Shown here one piece after another: positions 16,610 through 25,031 of a stretch of 64,000 nucleotides of DNA (the stretch's first letter is position 1; each line of letters starts with the position of its first letter). The DNA comes from Arcobacter_B sp049472135. GTDB taxonomy: Bacteria > Campylobacterota > Campylobacteria > Campylobacterales > Arcobacteraceae. The notes beneath the pieces were generated by a model. That model saw only the letters and a list, made by a program, of their open reading frames with translations. It ran no database searches and had not been told where the DNA came from. Both the position numbers and the translations under genes were made by a program. The stretch is taken from positions 110,507 to 174,506 of the forward strand of contig NZ_JBMOVV010000007.1 of assembly GCF_049472135.1 (NCBI RefSeq). Direction: 5' to 3'.

Positions 16610-17027
16610 TTAATCTACTCTTCAAAATATATTGTATATCAATTGCAATAATTACTTCATTTAAAGTATTTTTAACTAAAGCCATAGTTCCGTATCTAAC
16701 CATTAAAGGTTCAAGATTTGTATTTAGTTCACAGATTAAGATAAGTCTATTTTCAATAATCTTAACATGTCTTACATTTTCTTGACCTATTAAACTTACT
16801 GCTTTTTCAACTTCATTGAAAATAATGCCTTCTACTTTTTTCTTTTCATTCTCTTTAGCTTTTTCTTCTTGTAAAGCTGCTTGTTTTGCTTTTAATTCAG
16901 CTTCTTGCTGTTTTTGCATTTCATTGCTCATATGTAAATAGTAGCCTGCGAACATTAAAACTACGACTACTATTGATAAAAGCTTTATAAGCTTTTGTTT
17001 TCTATTTCTCTTTACAGCAACTATCAT
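16602..17027 (-). CDS. Single-pass membrane protein in flagellar operon, unknown function
   Basis: A 141-residue protein: a basic N-terminus (VKRNRKQK), one membrane helix (about 15-30, LLSIVVVVLMFAGYYL), a charged coiled coil rich in E, K, Q and A (about 31-65), and a C-terminal folded part of about 75 residues (VEGIIFNEVEKAVSLIGQENVRHVKIIENRLILICELNTNLEPLMVRYG). The topology suggests a short cytoplasmic tail and a periplasmic domain. It sits 5 bases after fliL and overlaps flgH by 8 bases, so a role in the basal body or motor is likely. I do not recognise the family. Confidence 0.75.
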   Translation of the reverse strand: MIVAVKRNRKQKLIKLLSIVVVVLMFAGYYLHMSNEMQKQQEAELKAKQAALQEEKAKENEKKKVEGIIFNEVEKAVSLIGQENVRHVKIIENRLILICELNTNLEPLMVRYGTMALVKNTLNEVIIAIDIQYILKSRLNA

Positions 17028-17032
17028 TGTTT

Positions 17033-17572
17033 TTACTTAATTACAAAAGTCGTAAATAAAATCTGTTTAATATGATTTGCTTTAATATCTTCATTTGAAG
17101 AAGTTACTTCATTTAATACAGAATTAATCTCTTCAATTAACTCTTCTTTTAATAAAGCTTTTCCACCAACAGTTAATAATTCTTCTGAACTTCTAGCACT
17201 TATTTGTCTAATCACAACATCAATGATTTCTGCTCTATAGTTCTCTACTAATGCTGCTATACTAGGTTCTACACTCTTAATTGCAAAAGATAATTTCATT
17301 AGTTTTTCTCTACCTTTTGAATTAGTAATATTTAAAACTAAATCATTAATTTCAGCTTTGAATGTCTCTTTAGAATCACCTGCTTCCTCTTTTTTTGCAG
17401 TAGTTTCTTCTTGAGCTTGAGGATCTTTAGGAGATAATACTCCTTGAGAATATAGAAAATATGCTCCACCAACAACAGCAAGAAGTAATACAACTACAAG
17501 TGCTATAAGCACAATCATTAATCCTTTTCCACCACCTGAACTTTTTGATTGGTCTTCTGTTTCTTCTGCCAT
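17033..17572 (-). CDS. fliL: Flagellar basal-body-associated protein FliL
   Basis: FliL is an inner-membrane protein near the stator that supports motor torque. The 179-residue protein has an N-terminal cytoplasmic tail, one membrane helix (about 16-42, GLMIVLIALVVVLLLAVVGGAYFLY), a linker, and the periplasmic FliL domain (about 70-179: LVLNITNSKGREKLMKLSFAIK, DVVIRQISARSSEELLTVGGKALLKEELIEEINSVL, the end LFTTFVIK). Start ATG overlaps the stop of the MotE-like gene by one base. Confidence 0.92.
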   Translation of the reverse strand: MAEETEDQSKSSGGGKGLMIVLIALVVVLLLAVVGGAYFLYSQGVLSPKDPQAQEETTAKKEEAGDSKETFKAEINDLVLNITNSKGREKLMKLSFAIKSVEPSIAALVENYRAEIIDVVIRQISARSSEELLTVGGKALLKEELIEEINSVLNEVTSSNEDIKANHIKQILFTTFVIK

Positions 17573-18072
17573 TACTCTCCCTTTTCTTCTTTTATATTAA
17601 AATTTTCTAGCTTTTCTGTTAATTGTGCTGCATTTTGAACACTTAATGATTTAAATAATAGTGTAATATTTTTTTCTTTTAGTCTAATGATTATATCAAA
17701 AACATCTTCAAGTTTTCCCTCAGCAATCATTTCATCAAAGATTTGTGCTGCAATTTTTGGTTTCATTTTATTAAATATTTTAGTTGTTTTACTCTCAACT
17801 GTTTGATTAATATCTCTTAATGTTTGTTCATTTTTATTGTAAAGATCTTGAATTGCTTTTTTTTCAGATTCAATCTTTGCTAAAATAGTTTCTAACTCTT
17901 TTTTTCTTTCTTGATACTCTTTTTCTTTTTGATTATAAAAAAGATTTAGTTCTTTCTTTAACTCTTTTATTTCTAATTTTTGTTTAGTTAAAGAACTACT
18001 ATCATTTGCTTGTTGGGCATTTAATGTTAAAAAAGAAAACATTAATACTATAAAAAATCTAATCAAAAACAC
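17572..18072 (-). CDS. MotE-like periplasmic motor protein
   Basis: A 166-residue exported protein: signal peptide (MFLIRFFIVLMFSFLTLNAQQ), a long coiled coil (about 28-105), and a C-terminal helical domain similar to MgtE-N/MotE (TTKIFNKMKPKIAAQIFDEMIAEGKLEDVFDIIIRLKEKNITLLFKSLSVQNAAQLTEKL). The family is known as MotE, first described as a chaperone of periplasmic MotC in Sinorhizobium, and is common in Campylobacterota where such proteins form extra motor disks. It is translationally coupled to fliL. Exact position in the motor is inferred. Confidence 0.72.
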   Translation of the reverse strand: MFLIRFFIVLMFSFLTLNAQQANDSSSLTKQKLEIKELKKELNLFYNQKEKEYQERKKELETILAKIESEKKAIQDLYNKNEQTLRDINQTVESKTTKIFNKMKPKIAAQIFDEMIAEGKLEDVFDIIIRLKEKNITLLFKSLSVQNAAQLTEKLENFNIKEEKGE

Positions 18073-18074
18073 TC

Positions 18075-18479
18075 CTAACCTGTTATGTATTTACTTTGAA
18101 TATACTCTTCTGAAGCTTCTTGCTCTGCTAAAAGTAATTTTCTTAAAGCTTCTCTTTTTTCTTCTTCTAAGATGTAGGCAAACTGTTCAGTCTCTTTTTG
18201 AAGTTCAATAACTTCTTCTACAACTTGTTCCATTATTTGCTCTAACTCTTTTTTCTCTTCTTCAAGTTTTGAAATATGTTGTCTCATAGTATTTTTATGC
18301 ATTGCTAAAACTGTAAAGTCTGAGATTGAACCAAATTTGTGAAGAGTTGCTGTATCAATTTTATTTTGTGTGAACATTATTTCAGCTTGAAGGGTATCAA
18401 TCTTAACTTGTAATTGACCCTTTTCCATTAGTTTTTGATCTGTTTGAGTTTGCTTTAAATTATATAATTTATCTATCAT
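18075..18479 (-). CDS. FliJ-like coiled-coil export protein
   Basis: A 134-residue, almost wholly helical, charged protein (LYNLKQTQTDQKLMEKGQLQVKIDTLQAEI ... HISKLEEEKKELEQIMEQVVEEVIELQKETEQFAYILEEEKREAL). Length, coiled-coil character and place between fliQ and the MotE-like gene match FliJ, the central stalk of the flagellar export ATPase, which is very poorly conserved in sequence. It is 3 bases after fliQ and 2 bases before the MotE-like gene. Assignment rests on structure and context. Confidence 0.6.
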   Translation of the reverse strand: MIDKLYNLKQTQTDQKLMEKGQLQVKIDTLQAEIMFTQNKIDTATLHKFGSISDFTVLAMHKNTMRQHISKLEEEKKELEQIMEQVVEEVIELQKETEQFAYILEEEKREALRKLLLAEQEASEEYIQSKYITG

Positions 18480-18482
18480 AAT

Positions 18483-18743
18483 CTAATTCCCAAAAATAAG
18501 CATTAGATCCCACAAGTCTTTAGTATAAGTGAAGATATGATCTCCAACCCATGGTAATGTAACTAAAATAAAAGCTGAAACAAAAATCATTTTAGGAACA
18601 AATGATAAAGAAGCATCACTTACTTGAGTAACTGCTTGAAATACAGAAATAATAAGACCAATAATCATACTAACAATTAATGAAGGCATTCCTAAAATTA
18701 GAATGATTTTTACAGTATTTTCTGCAATTAGCATTAAATCCAT
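18483..18743 (-). CDS. fliQ: Flagellar export apparatus protein FliQ
   Basis: FliQ is part of the FliP-FliQ-FliR export gate. The 86-residue protein has the two expected membrane helices (about 10-38 and 50-75) and the family motifs SLIVSMIIGLIISVFQAVTQVSDASLSFVPKM and LVTLPWVGDHI. It is second in the flagellar operon, after an acidic protein of unknown function. fliP and fliR are not in the window, so export-gate genes are dispersed, as in other Campylobacterota. Confidence 0.95.
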   Translation of the reverse strand: MDLMLIAENTVKIILILGMPSLIVSMIIGLIISVFQAVTQVSDASLSFVPKMIFVSAFILVTLPWVGDHIFTYTKDLWDLMLIFGN

Positions 18744-18745
18744 AT

Positions 18746-19948
18746 TTAATCTTTTATTTTAATTGTAATCTCTAATGTTTTATTATTTAATAGTTTAGTA
18801 ATCAGTTGAGCAATATCTTGTGCACTTGAACTATTAACTTCAATACTTTCTTCATTTTTACTAATTGAAGAAGATGAAAGATCTTTTTCAATACTTTTAC
18901 TCTCAAAAGGTTTAATATCATCTAAGTTCTCAATTGCACTTAGAATATCATTTTCATTTAATGAATCTAATTCTGAGAATTCATCACTCATCTTCTCTCC
19001 TTTTATTGGTTCATCTAAAGATATACTATCAAATTCACTTGTATCAAAACTTTCAAAACTCTCATCATTAAGTAGTTCATCTAAGTTTTCATGATCCTCT
19101 TCAATATCTTCTTCTATTGGCTCAAAGTCCAATTCATTATCTAATTGATTTATTATATCATCATTTTCTAAATCGTTAATAAGTGAATCTATTTCATTTT
19201 CATCACTATCAAAATCTTTTTCAAAATCAACCATATCATCAGTTTGTTTATTTGATTCTTCATCATAGTCAAAAGAACTATTATTTAATCCCATATCATC
19301 TTCAAAATTCATAAGACTTTCAAGCTCTTTTTCCGACATCAAGTTATCATCATTTAAATCAAACTCATCTTCTACTTCTAACTCTAAACTTGGTTCTTCT
19401 TCAATAATTTCAACATCTGAAGATTCATCTCTTTCAAGCAAGGATGCTAATTCAGCATCTAACTCAAAACTATCTGAAAAATCTATATCATCTTTCTCAT
19501 TTTTTTCTTCATTGATTTGCATGTCAATATTATTGTTTTCTTCTTTGCTATAAGCATCATCAACAATATTTGCTATTGAATTTTGAATATCTTCTGTTAC
19601 ATAAGTTTTTTGCTGTTCATGTTTTTGAATGATATATTTAGGAATCTCTTTTAAAGAATCGACTGACAAGTCTGCAATTCCATTATCTAAAAGAAACTCC
19701 TCTTCTATTCCATCTTTAGGGGTTAAAAATTTTAGTTTTTTTGTTAATCCATCTTTTTTAATGATTTTTTCATCATCAATCAAATATATATCATTAGGAT
19801 TATGTTGTATTATATTTTTTAATTCATCTAAACTATTAATATCTTTTATGACACTATCTGCATCAAGTTTAAATTTAATATTAGCATGTTCTAAAGTCTC
19901 ATGAATTTCTTTTTTAAACCCGCTGTTGCCATAAATATATACATTCAA
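18746..19948 (-). CDS. Highly acidic protein at head of flagellar operon, unknown function
   Basis: A 400-residue protein with three parts: an N-terminal folded region (1-115) with a receiver-like look (MNVYIYGNSGFKKEIHETL, DIYLIDDEKIIKKDG); a long, extremely Asp/Glu/Ser-rich middle (about 135-375) with loosely repeated blocks such as EKELESLMNFEDD, LDELLNDESFESFD and NDILSAIENLDDI; and a short conserved-looking C-terminus (AQDIAQLITKLLNNKTLEITIKIKD). No signal peptide, so cytoplasmic. It is 2 bases upstream of fliQ and divergent from flgI. I do not recognise the family. The disordered acidic middle with short hydrophobic helices could dock several partners (inference). Confidence 0.8.
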   Translation of the reverse strand: MNVYIYGNSGFKKEIHETLEHANIKFKLDADSVIKDINSLDELKNIIQHNPNDIYLIDDEKIIKKDGLTKKLKFLTPKDGIEEEFLLDNGIADLSVDSLKEIPKYIIQKHEQQKTYVTEDIQNSIANIVDDAYSKEENNNIDMQINEEKNEKDDIDFSDSFELDAELASLLERDESSDVEIIEEEPSLELEVEDEFDLNDDNLMSEKELESLMNFEDDMGLNNSSFDYDEESNKQTDDMVDFEKDFDSDENEIDSLINDLENDDIINQLDNELDFEPIEEDIEEDHENLDELLNDESFESFDTSEFDSISLDEPIKGEKMSDEFSELDSLNENDILSAIENLDDIKPFESKSIEKDLSSSSISKNEESIEVNSSSAQDIAQLITKLLNNKTLEITIKIKD

Positions 19949-20047
19949 ACTAAAACCCTATAATACAATCATTTTTATTGTATAGATTATACCTTTTTTT
20001 ATTAAATTTTTGATAAAATAATTATACTTAATTAGAGGGTGTTTATT

Positions 20048-21097
20048 TTGAAGTATTTTTTTTTAGTAGTATTATTTATCTCATCGTTATATTCGCAAAC
20101 TATTAAAGATATATCAAATATAATTGGAATTAGAGAAAACCAACTTATTGGGTATGGTTTAGTTGTTGGACTTGCAGGAACTGGTGACAAGTCAAAATTC
20201 ACCATGCAAAGTTTACAAAACCTACTTAGAAACTCATATATAAAAATCCCTGCTGGATCAATCAACTCTAAAAATATAGCAGCAGTAATGGTTACTGGAA
20301 AACTTCCTCCATTTTCAAGACAAGGTGATAAAATAAAAGTTAAAGTATCTACAATTGGTGATGCAAAATCAGTTGATAAAGGTGAACTTCTTATTACACA
20401 ACTAAAAGGTGTTGATGGTAAGGTTTATGCCCTTGCACAAGGAACTATTGTTGCAGATTCTCAAAATGAAACAACTGGTTTTATTTATGATGGAGCAACT
20501 GTTGAAAATGAAGTTGATTTTAGTTTAAAAGATGAAGATTCAATTAGATTGAGTCTTTTAAAAAGTTCAGCCAAAAATGCAGATTTAATACAAACAAAAA
20601 TCAATAAAAGATTTGGAAGAAAGATTGCATCAGCAATTGATACAAGAACTATTGATGTTATAAAACCACCTGAAATGTCTATTGTTAAATTTATTGCAAT
20701 TGTTGAAGGAATAGAACTTGATTCAAGCTTCAAGAAAAAAATAATCATTGATATGAATAGACAATCTGTTATTACAGGAGGAGATATTGTAATTGACCCA
20801 GTTACTATTGCAAGAGATTCATTTACAATTAGAATCAAACAAACTCCTTTAAATGACAATCAATGGAGAGATGAAAAACTAAATAAAGGTGTTGATGTTG
20901 GTGATGGTGTAAAAATCGTTGATAAGCCTGTTGTAGATATTAACAATGCAAGAATTGACACTAGAAAGCAACCAACAGTTTCTGATTTAGTAAGAGCTAT
21001 GAAGGTTATGAAACTACCAATGACAGAAATAATTGATACCTTAAAAATGATAAAAGAGCTTGGTGCAATTGATGTTGAATTTGAGATAAGAGGATAG
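20048..21097 (+). CDS. flgI: Flagellar P-ring protein FlgI
   Basis: FlgI forms the periplasmic P-ring around the rod. The protein has a signal peptide (MKYFFLVVLFISSLYSQ) and the family core: IKDISNIIGIRENQLIGYGLVVGLAGTGDKSKFTMQSLQNLL, NIAAVMVTGKLPPF, ARIDTRKQPTVSDLVRAMKVMKLPMTEIIDTLKMIKELGAIDVEFEI at the end. Two starts are possible: GTG 20039 (352 aa) and TTG 20048 (349 aa). I chose TTG because AGAGGG sits 8 bases before it and overlaps the GTG, and because M-K plus a hydrophobic run makes a normal signal peptide. A TATACT -10 lies at 20023. Confidence 0.93.
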   Translation: MKYFFLVVLFISSLYSQTIKDISNIIGIRENQLIGYGLVVGLAGTGDKSKFTMQSLQNLLRNSYIKIPAGSINSKNIAAVMVTGKLPPFSRQGDKIKVKVSTIGDAKSVDKGELLITQLKGVDGKVYALAQGTIVADSQNETTGFIYDGATVENEVDFSLKDEDSIRLSLLKSSAKNADLIQTKINKRFGRKIASAIDTRTIDVIKPPEMSIVKFIAIVEGIELDSSFKKKIIIDMNRQSVITGGDIVIDPVTIARDSFTIRIKQTPLNDNQWRDEKLNKGVDVGDGVKIVDKPVVDINNARIDTRKQPTVSDLVRAMKVMKLPMTEIIDTLKMIKELGAIDVEFEIRG

Positions 21098-21098
21098 T

Positions 21099-22217
21099 AT
21101 GGCTGAATTTTTAAGTCAAGATGAAATTGATGCGCTTTTAGATATTGCCGAGCAAGGGGAAGATATTGATAATGCTACTCCTTCCGATAAAGTTGTATCA
21201 AAAGAAAAGAACTACTCAATTTACGATTTCAAGAAACCAAATAGGATTTCACCAGAGCAATTTAAAGCCTTCTCAACAATGCATGATAAAATGCTTAGGG
21301 ACTTTATTACTGATTTATCAGCGATGCTGCGAAAAATTGTAGATATTAAACTTTATTCAATTGAACAAATGACATATGGAGAGTTTATTTTATCTATTCC
21401 TCAAATTACGTCTTTAAACACTCTTTCTATTAAACCAATGGAAGGAAGAATTGTAATAGAGTCAAACCCTGGTATTTCACATAAAATAATCGCTGAGCTA
21501 TTAGGTTCAGGTGCTGTAAATACTAGTGATAACTTAGATAGAGAATTAACTGAAATAGAAGTTGAAATACTTGATCATTTCTATGAATTAGTAATAAAAA
21601 ATCTATACAAGACTTGGGATGATGTATCAACATTAAACTTCAAAGTTGAATCAAAAGATACAAATGCAAATGCAATCCAGATTATTTCTGACCATGAAAT
21701 TGTATTACTTGTTGTACTTGAAGTTACTATTGATGAAGAGTCAGGTTTCTTATCTATTTGTTACCCTATTTCATATATTGAGCCTCTATTAGGTAAAGTT
21801 GTTGAGAAAGTATTCTCTGAGGGTAAAAATAGAAAATCAAGTAGAAAAAGAGATATTACAACTCTTATTTCTGGTGCTAAAATGAAGATTGAAGCTATTA
21901 TGGCAGAAACAGAATTAACAGCAGAAGAGATTTTAAATTTAAAAGAAAATGATGTTATTGTATTTAATAAAAATGCAACATCAGCCTCAACAAAAGTTTA
22001 TATCAATAAAAAAGAGAAGTTTTTAACTGTATCTGGTATCTCAAATAATAGAAAAGCTATTCAAATACAAACAAACCTTGATAAAGAAAAACAAGAAACA
22101 CTTGATATATTAAGATCAATGAGAGAAGAAAGAATCACAAAAGCTCAAGAAACTGCTGAGAACATCAGAAGACTTCTTAAAGAAAAAGAGGATGAGAAAA
22201 AAAGAGGGAAATATTAA
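21099..22217 (+). CDS. fliM: Flagellar motor switch protein FliM
   Basis: FliM is the C-ring component that binds CheY-P and sets rotation direction. The 372-residue protein has the N-terminal CheY-binding peptide FLSQDEIDALL (residues 4-14), the middle domain (about 50-240: LRKIVDIKLYSIEQMTYGEFILSIP, NPGISHKIIAELLGSGA, ICYPISYIEPLL) and the C-terminal SpoA/FliN-like domain (about 255-330: AETELTAEEILNLKENDVIVFNK). A charged helical tail of about 45 residues (EKQETLDILRSMREERITKAQETAENIRRLLKEKEDEKK) is an extension. It begins one base after flgI. Confidence 0.94.
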   Translation: MAEFLSQDEIDALLDIAEQGEDIDNATPSDKVVSKEKNYSIYDFKKPNRISPEQFKAFSTMHDKMLRDFITDLSAMLRKIVDIKLYSIEQMTYGEFILSIPQITSLNTLSIKPMEGRIVIESNPGISHKIIAELLGSGAVNTSDNLDRELTEIEVEILDHFYELVIKNLYKTWDDVSTLNFKVESKDTNANAIQIISDHEIVLLVVLEVTIDEESGFLSICYPISYIEPLLGKVVEKVFSEGKNRKSSRKRDITTLISGAKMKIEAIMAETELTAEEILNLKENDVIVFNKNATSASTKVYINKKEKFLTVSGISNNRKAIQIQTNLDKEKQETLDILRSMREERITKAQETAENIRRLLKEKEDEKKRGKY

Positions 22218-22227
22218 CCCTTCTTTT

Positions 22228-23253
22228 TTACTCTTCAATACTCCAAGCTAAAGTTTCACCTGCATACATTGGTACAACATTTTCATTTTTGTACTCATAA
22301 ATTTCAGGTACAACAAAATCTTTTTTAACTAATTTTATTTTTTTAGTTAATGGTTTAAAGTTATAAATCTTTTGTGCATTTAAAGATACAAAAGCATTTA
22401 AATTATCTAAAGCTTGATATTTATCAAATAACTCAGTTAAAACTTGTAATGCAATAGGTGAAGTAAATACACCAGCTGCACAACCACAACACTCTTTCTT
22501 ATGTTTTGGGTGTGGTGCAGAATCTGAACCAAACATAAGTTTTGGATGTGCTTTTAAAGCTGCATCTAATAATGCATTTTTATCTTCATATCTTTTTGCA
22601 ATAGGTTTACAGAAAAGATGTGGTTGTAACATTCCACCTGCTACATCATCAAGTGTAATTAATAAGTGATGAAGTGTTACAGTTGCATATAAATTATCAT
22701 ACTTATCCATTAGTTCAACAGCATCTTTTGTAGTAATATGCTCCATAATAATAGTTAAATCAGGGAATGCACTTGCAATTGACTCATAGATTGGCATAAA
22801 CTCTTTTTCTCTATCCATAACAAAACCATTTGTTTCACCATGAACACATAAAGGAATCCCAAGCTTACTCATTGATTCAAGTGTAGGTCTTAATACTTCT
22901 ACATCCATAGATGAAACACCTGTTTCTGAGTTTGTAGTAATTCCTGCAGGGTAAAGTTTAATTCCAATAATATCATCTTTAATATCTTCTAAGAATTCAT
23001 ATGAATAATCATTTTGAAAGAAAAGAGTACAGTAAGGTTCAAAAGTATCACCTTCACATGCTTCTTTAATTCTTTGTTTATAAGCTAATAATGCTTCTTT
23101 AGTAGTTACTGGTGGTACTAAGTTAGGCATTATTAAAGCTCCACTAAACGTGTTAGATGTTAGTGGACCTACTAGCTTTAGCATATCACCATCACGTAAG
23201 TGAAGGTGCATATCTAAAGGTTCATTAATTTCAAAAGTAGTAACACTACTCAT
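22228..23253 (-). CDS. pyrC: Dihydroorotase
   Basis: PyrC closes carbamoyl-aspartate to dihydroorotate in pyrimidine synthesis. The 341-residue protein is the type II (E. coli PyrC-like) form: zinc-binding HLHLRDG (residues 16-22), the carbamylated lysine in IGIKLYPAGITTNS, VHGETNG, MEHITTKDAVELM, TVTLHHLL and FGSDSAPHPKHKKE with the catalytic Asp. Its ATG overlaps the stop of the upstream PII gene (TAATG), so pyrimidine synthesis and nitrogen signalling are translationally coupled here. Confidence 0.96.
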   Translation of the reverse strand: MSSVTTFEINEPLDMHLHLRDGDMLKLVGPLTSNTFSGALIMPNLVPPVTTKEALLAYKQRIKEACEGDTFEPYCTLFFQNDYSYEFLEDIKDDIIGIKLYPAGITTNSETGVSSMDVEVLRPTLESMSKLGIPLCVHGETNGFVMDREKEFMPIYESIASAFPDLTIIMEHITTKDAVELMDKYDNLYATVTLHHLLITLDDVAGGMLQPHLFCKPIAKRYEDKNALLDAALKAHPKLMFGSDSAPHPKHKKECCGCAAGVFTSPIALQVLTELFDKYQALDNLNAFVSLNAQKIYNFKPLTKKIKLVKKDFVVPEIYEYKNENVVPMYAGETLAWSIEE

Positions 23254-23591
23254 TAAATTGCTTCCTCATCTTCTTCACCAGTTCTAATTCTTACGATTTT
23301 TTCAATTGGTGAAACGAAGATTTTACCATCTCCGATTTTTCCAGTTTTTGCAGCTTCAGTAATAACAGAAATTGTTGAATCAACATCTTCTTCTGAAACA
23401 ATTAGTTCTAGTTTAATTTTTGGTAAAAAGTCAACAACATATTCAGCACCTCTATAAAGTTCTGAATGACCTTGTTGTCTACCATAACCTTTTACATCAG
23501 AAACAGTCATACCAGTAATTCCTGCCTCAGTTAAAGCATCTTTTACATCTTCTAATTTAAACGGTTTAATTACAGCTTCAATTTTTTTCAC
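23253..23591 (-). CDS. Nitrogen regulatory protein P-II (copy 1)
   Basis: PII proteins sense 2-oxoglutarate, ATP/ADP and uridylylation and control Amt transport and nitrogen genes. The 112-residue protein is full length with KPFKLEDVKDALTEAGITGMTV, the T-loop KGYGRQQGHSELYRGAEYVVDFLPK including the uridylylation Tyr51, TGKIGDGKIFV (B-loop) and IRIRTGEE. A glnD gene is 8 kb away. It differs from the second PII (25032-25370) at about one residue in five. It follows the first amt gene but a hairpin lies between. GlnB or GlnK cannot be decided from sequence alone. Confidence 0.93.
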   Translation of the reverse strand: MKKIEAVIKPFKLEDVKDALTEAGITGMTVSDVKGYGRQQGHSELYRGAEYVVDFLPKIKLELIVSEEDVDSTISVITEAAKTGKIGDGKIFVSPIEKIVRIRTGEEDEEAI

Positions 23592-23688
23592 TATTAATCC
23601 TTTTTTAAGTTCGTATATTTTAACAAAATTTTTTTAAATTTAAATTATCTAGTCTTTTTTATGACTTTTAATAACAAAATCAAACTAA

Positions 23689-23718
23689 ATTTTAGAATAG
23701 TTTACACTATTCTAAAAT
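23689..23718 (-). terminator. Hairpin at the 3' end of amt copy 1
   Basis: Perfect 13-bp stem ATTTTAGAATAGT / ACTATTCTAAAAT with loop TTAC, overlapping the amt stop codon. The following minus-strand sequence is only moderately T-rich, so some read-through into the PII gene and pyrC is possible. Confidence 0.55.
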
Positions 23719-24896
23719 GCTCTTTTAAACTCTGGATATGCTTCAACACCACACTCTTCAACATCAAGACCTTGTACTTCTTCATCTTTGTGTGCTCTTA
23801 GTGGCATTACTTTATTTATTACATATAAAATTACATATGAAACTACAAAGGCAAAGATTGCAACAACAATTACACCTTTTAATTGTCCCATAAATGTTAT
23901 ATCATCTCCATTTGAAGCGAAAATACCAACTGCTAGTGTTCCCCAAATACCATTTACTAAGTGAACAGATAAAGCACCAACAGGATCATCAATTCTGATT
24001 TTATCAAAGAAAGATACACCAAATACAACTAATGCTCCACCAATAGCACCAATTAAAATTGGAGTATAAATATCATATAAATCAGGCCCTGCTGTAATAG
24101 CAACTAATCCACCTAAAGCACCATTTAGAATCATTGTTAAATCAAGTTTACCATATCTAATTTGCATAATAATCGCAACCATAATTGCACCAGCAAGACC
24201 AGCAGTATTTGTGTTCATAATAGTTAAAGCTACAGCATCAGCCCCTTCTTTTGAAGCAATTGATCCAACAGAACCACCATTAAATCCGAACCATCCAATC
24301 CATAGTAAAAATGCACCTAAAGTTACTAAAGGAATATTTGAAGCTGGAATTACTCTAATCCCACCACTTTCTGTATATCTTCCTTTTCTTGCACCTATAA
24401 TTAGAATAGCTGCTAATAATGCCCATCCACCAGTTGAATGAATTACAGTTGAACCAGCTAAGTCATACATAGATAAAGCTAAAGCAGTACCTTCTAATAT
24501 GTTTGCTCCCCAAGTTACATTTACAACTAAAGGGTAAATAACTGATGCCATAATAATTGTAAATAATGCTAATGGAATAATTTTTGCTCTTTCACTAACC
24601 CCACCACTCATAATATTTACAACTTTTCCAACAAATGCCATTTGGAATAAAAATGCTGCCCATTTACTCATAGAATCACTTCCAAAATCACCGAAAGCAA
24701 TTGAATAACCAATCAGTAAGAATGCTAATGAAGCAATAGCATAAATCAGAGTATTAATAGTTAATACAGCCGTAACGTTTTTTGTTCTAACAATACCAGC
24801 TTCTAACATTGCGAACCCTGGTACCATGAAAATAATTAAAGTCATTGCGAAGATTGCATATAGCGTGTCAATCACGTAAGATACTTCTACACCCAT
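23712..24896 (-). CDS. amt: Ammonium transporter (copy 1)
   Basis: Amt/AmtB channels conduct ammonium across the inner membrane and are gated by PII. The 394-residue protein has about eleven membrane helices, the first containing GFAMLEAGIVRTKNV, then DLAGSTVIHSTGGWALLA with the first pore His, GWFGFNGGS, NTAGLAGAI, DDPVGALSVHLVNGIWGT with the second pore His, and a C-terminal tail ending YPEFKRAF that contacts PII. There is no N-terminal signal peptide. It is a paralogue of the 25383-26597 gene. Its promoter carries the TGTATA dyad. Confidence 0.95.
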   Translation of the reverse strand: MGVEVSYVIDTLYAIFAMTLIIFMVPGFAMLEAGIVRTKNVTAVLTINTLIYAIASLAFLLIGYSIAFGDFGSDSMSKWAAFLFQMAFVGKVVNIMSGGVSERAKIIPLALFTIIMASVIYPLVVNVTWGANILEGTALALSMYDLAGSTVIHSTGGWALLAAILIIGARKGRYTESGGIRVIPASNIPLVTLGAFLLWIGWFGFNGGSVGSIASKEGADAVALTIMNTNTAGLAGAIMVAIIMQIRYGKLDLTMILNGALGGLVAITAGPDLYDIYTPILIGAIGGALVVFGVSFFDKIRIDDPVGALSVHLVNGIWGTLAVGIFASNGDDITFMGQLKGVIVVAIFAFVVSYVILYVINKVMPLRAHKDEEVQGLDVEECGVEAYPEFKRAF

Positions 24897-24923
24897 AAAA
24901 GATTCCTTTGTTTGTTTTCTTTT

Positions 24924-24978
24924 ATTATATAGGTATAAAAAATATTTGTACAGAAGGTTTATGTATAAAAAATATACA
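24924..24978 (-). promoter_or_regulatory. amt copy 1 promoter with TGTATA-N5-TATACA operator
   Basis: On the minus strand: dyad TGTATA-TTTTT-TATACA (24978-24962), 9-bp gap, -35 TGTACA (24952-24947), 17-bp spacer, -10 TATAAT (24929-24924), then AAAGGA and ATG. The same layout occurs upstream of the second amt and the EAL gene. A dyad just upstream of a weak -35 is the usual place for an activator. Confidence 0.75.
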
Positions 24979-25010
24979 ATCCAAGAAAAAATATGTATCT
25001 TGGATTGTAT
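24970..25010 (-). terminator. Terminator of the amt-PII operon (copy 2)
   Basis: 13-bp perfect stem ATACAATCCAAGA (24974-24986) / TCTTGGATTGTAT (24998-25010), followed on the minus strand by ATTTTTTATAC. It lies 21 bases after the PII stop and its T tail runs into the next amt operator. Confidence 0.8.
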
Positions 25011-25031
25011 TGTATAGTTTCTAATCTATTA

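Noticed and set aside
11872..22217. Sigma-54 or sigma-28 promoters in the flagellar block
   Set aside because: I looked upstream of the start codons at 12473, 15848, 19948 and 20048 and saw no convincing GG-N10-GC or sigma-28 element; only sigma-70-like -10 boxes.
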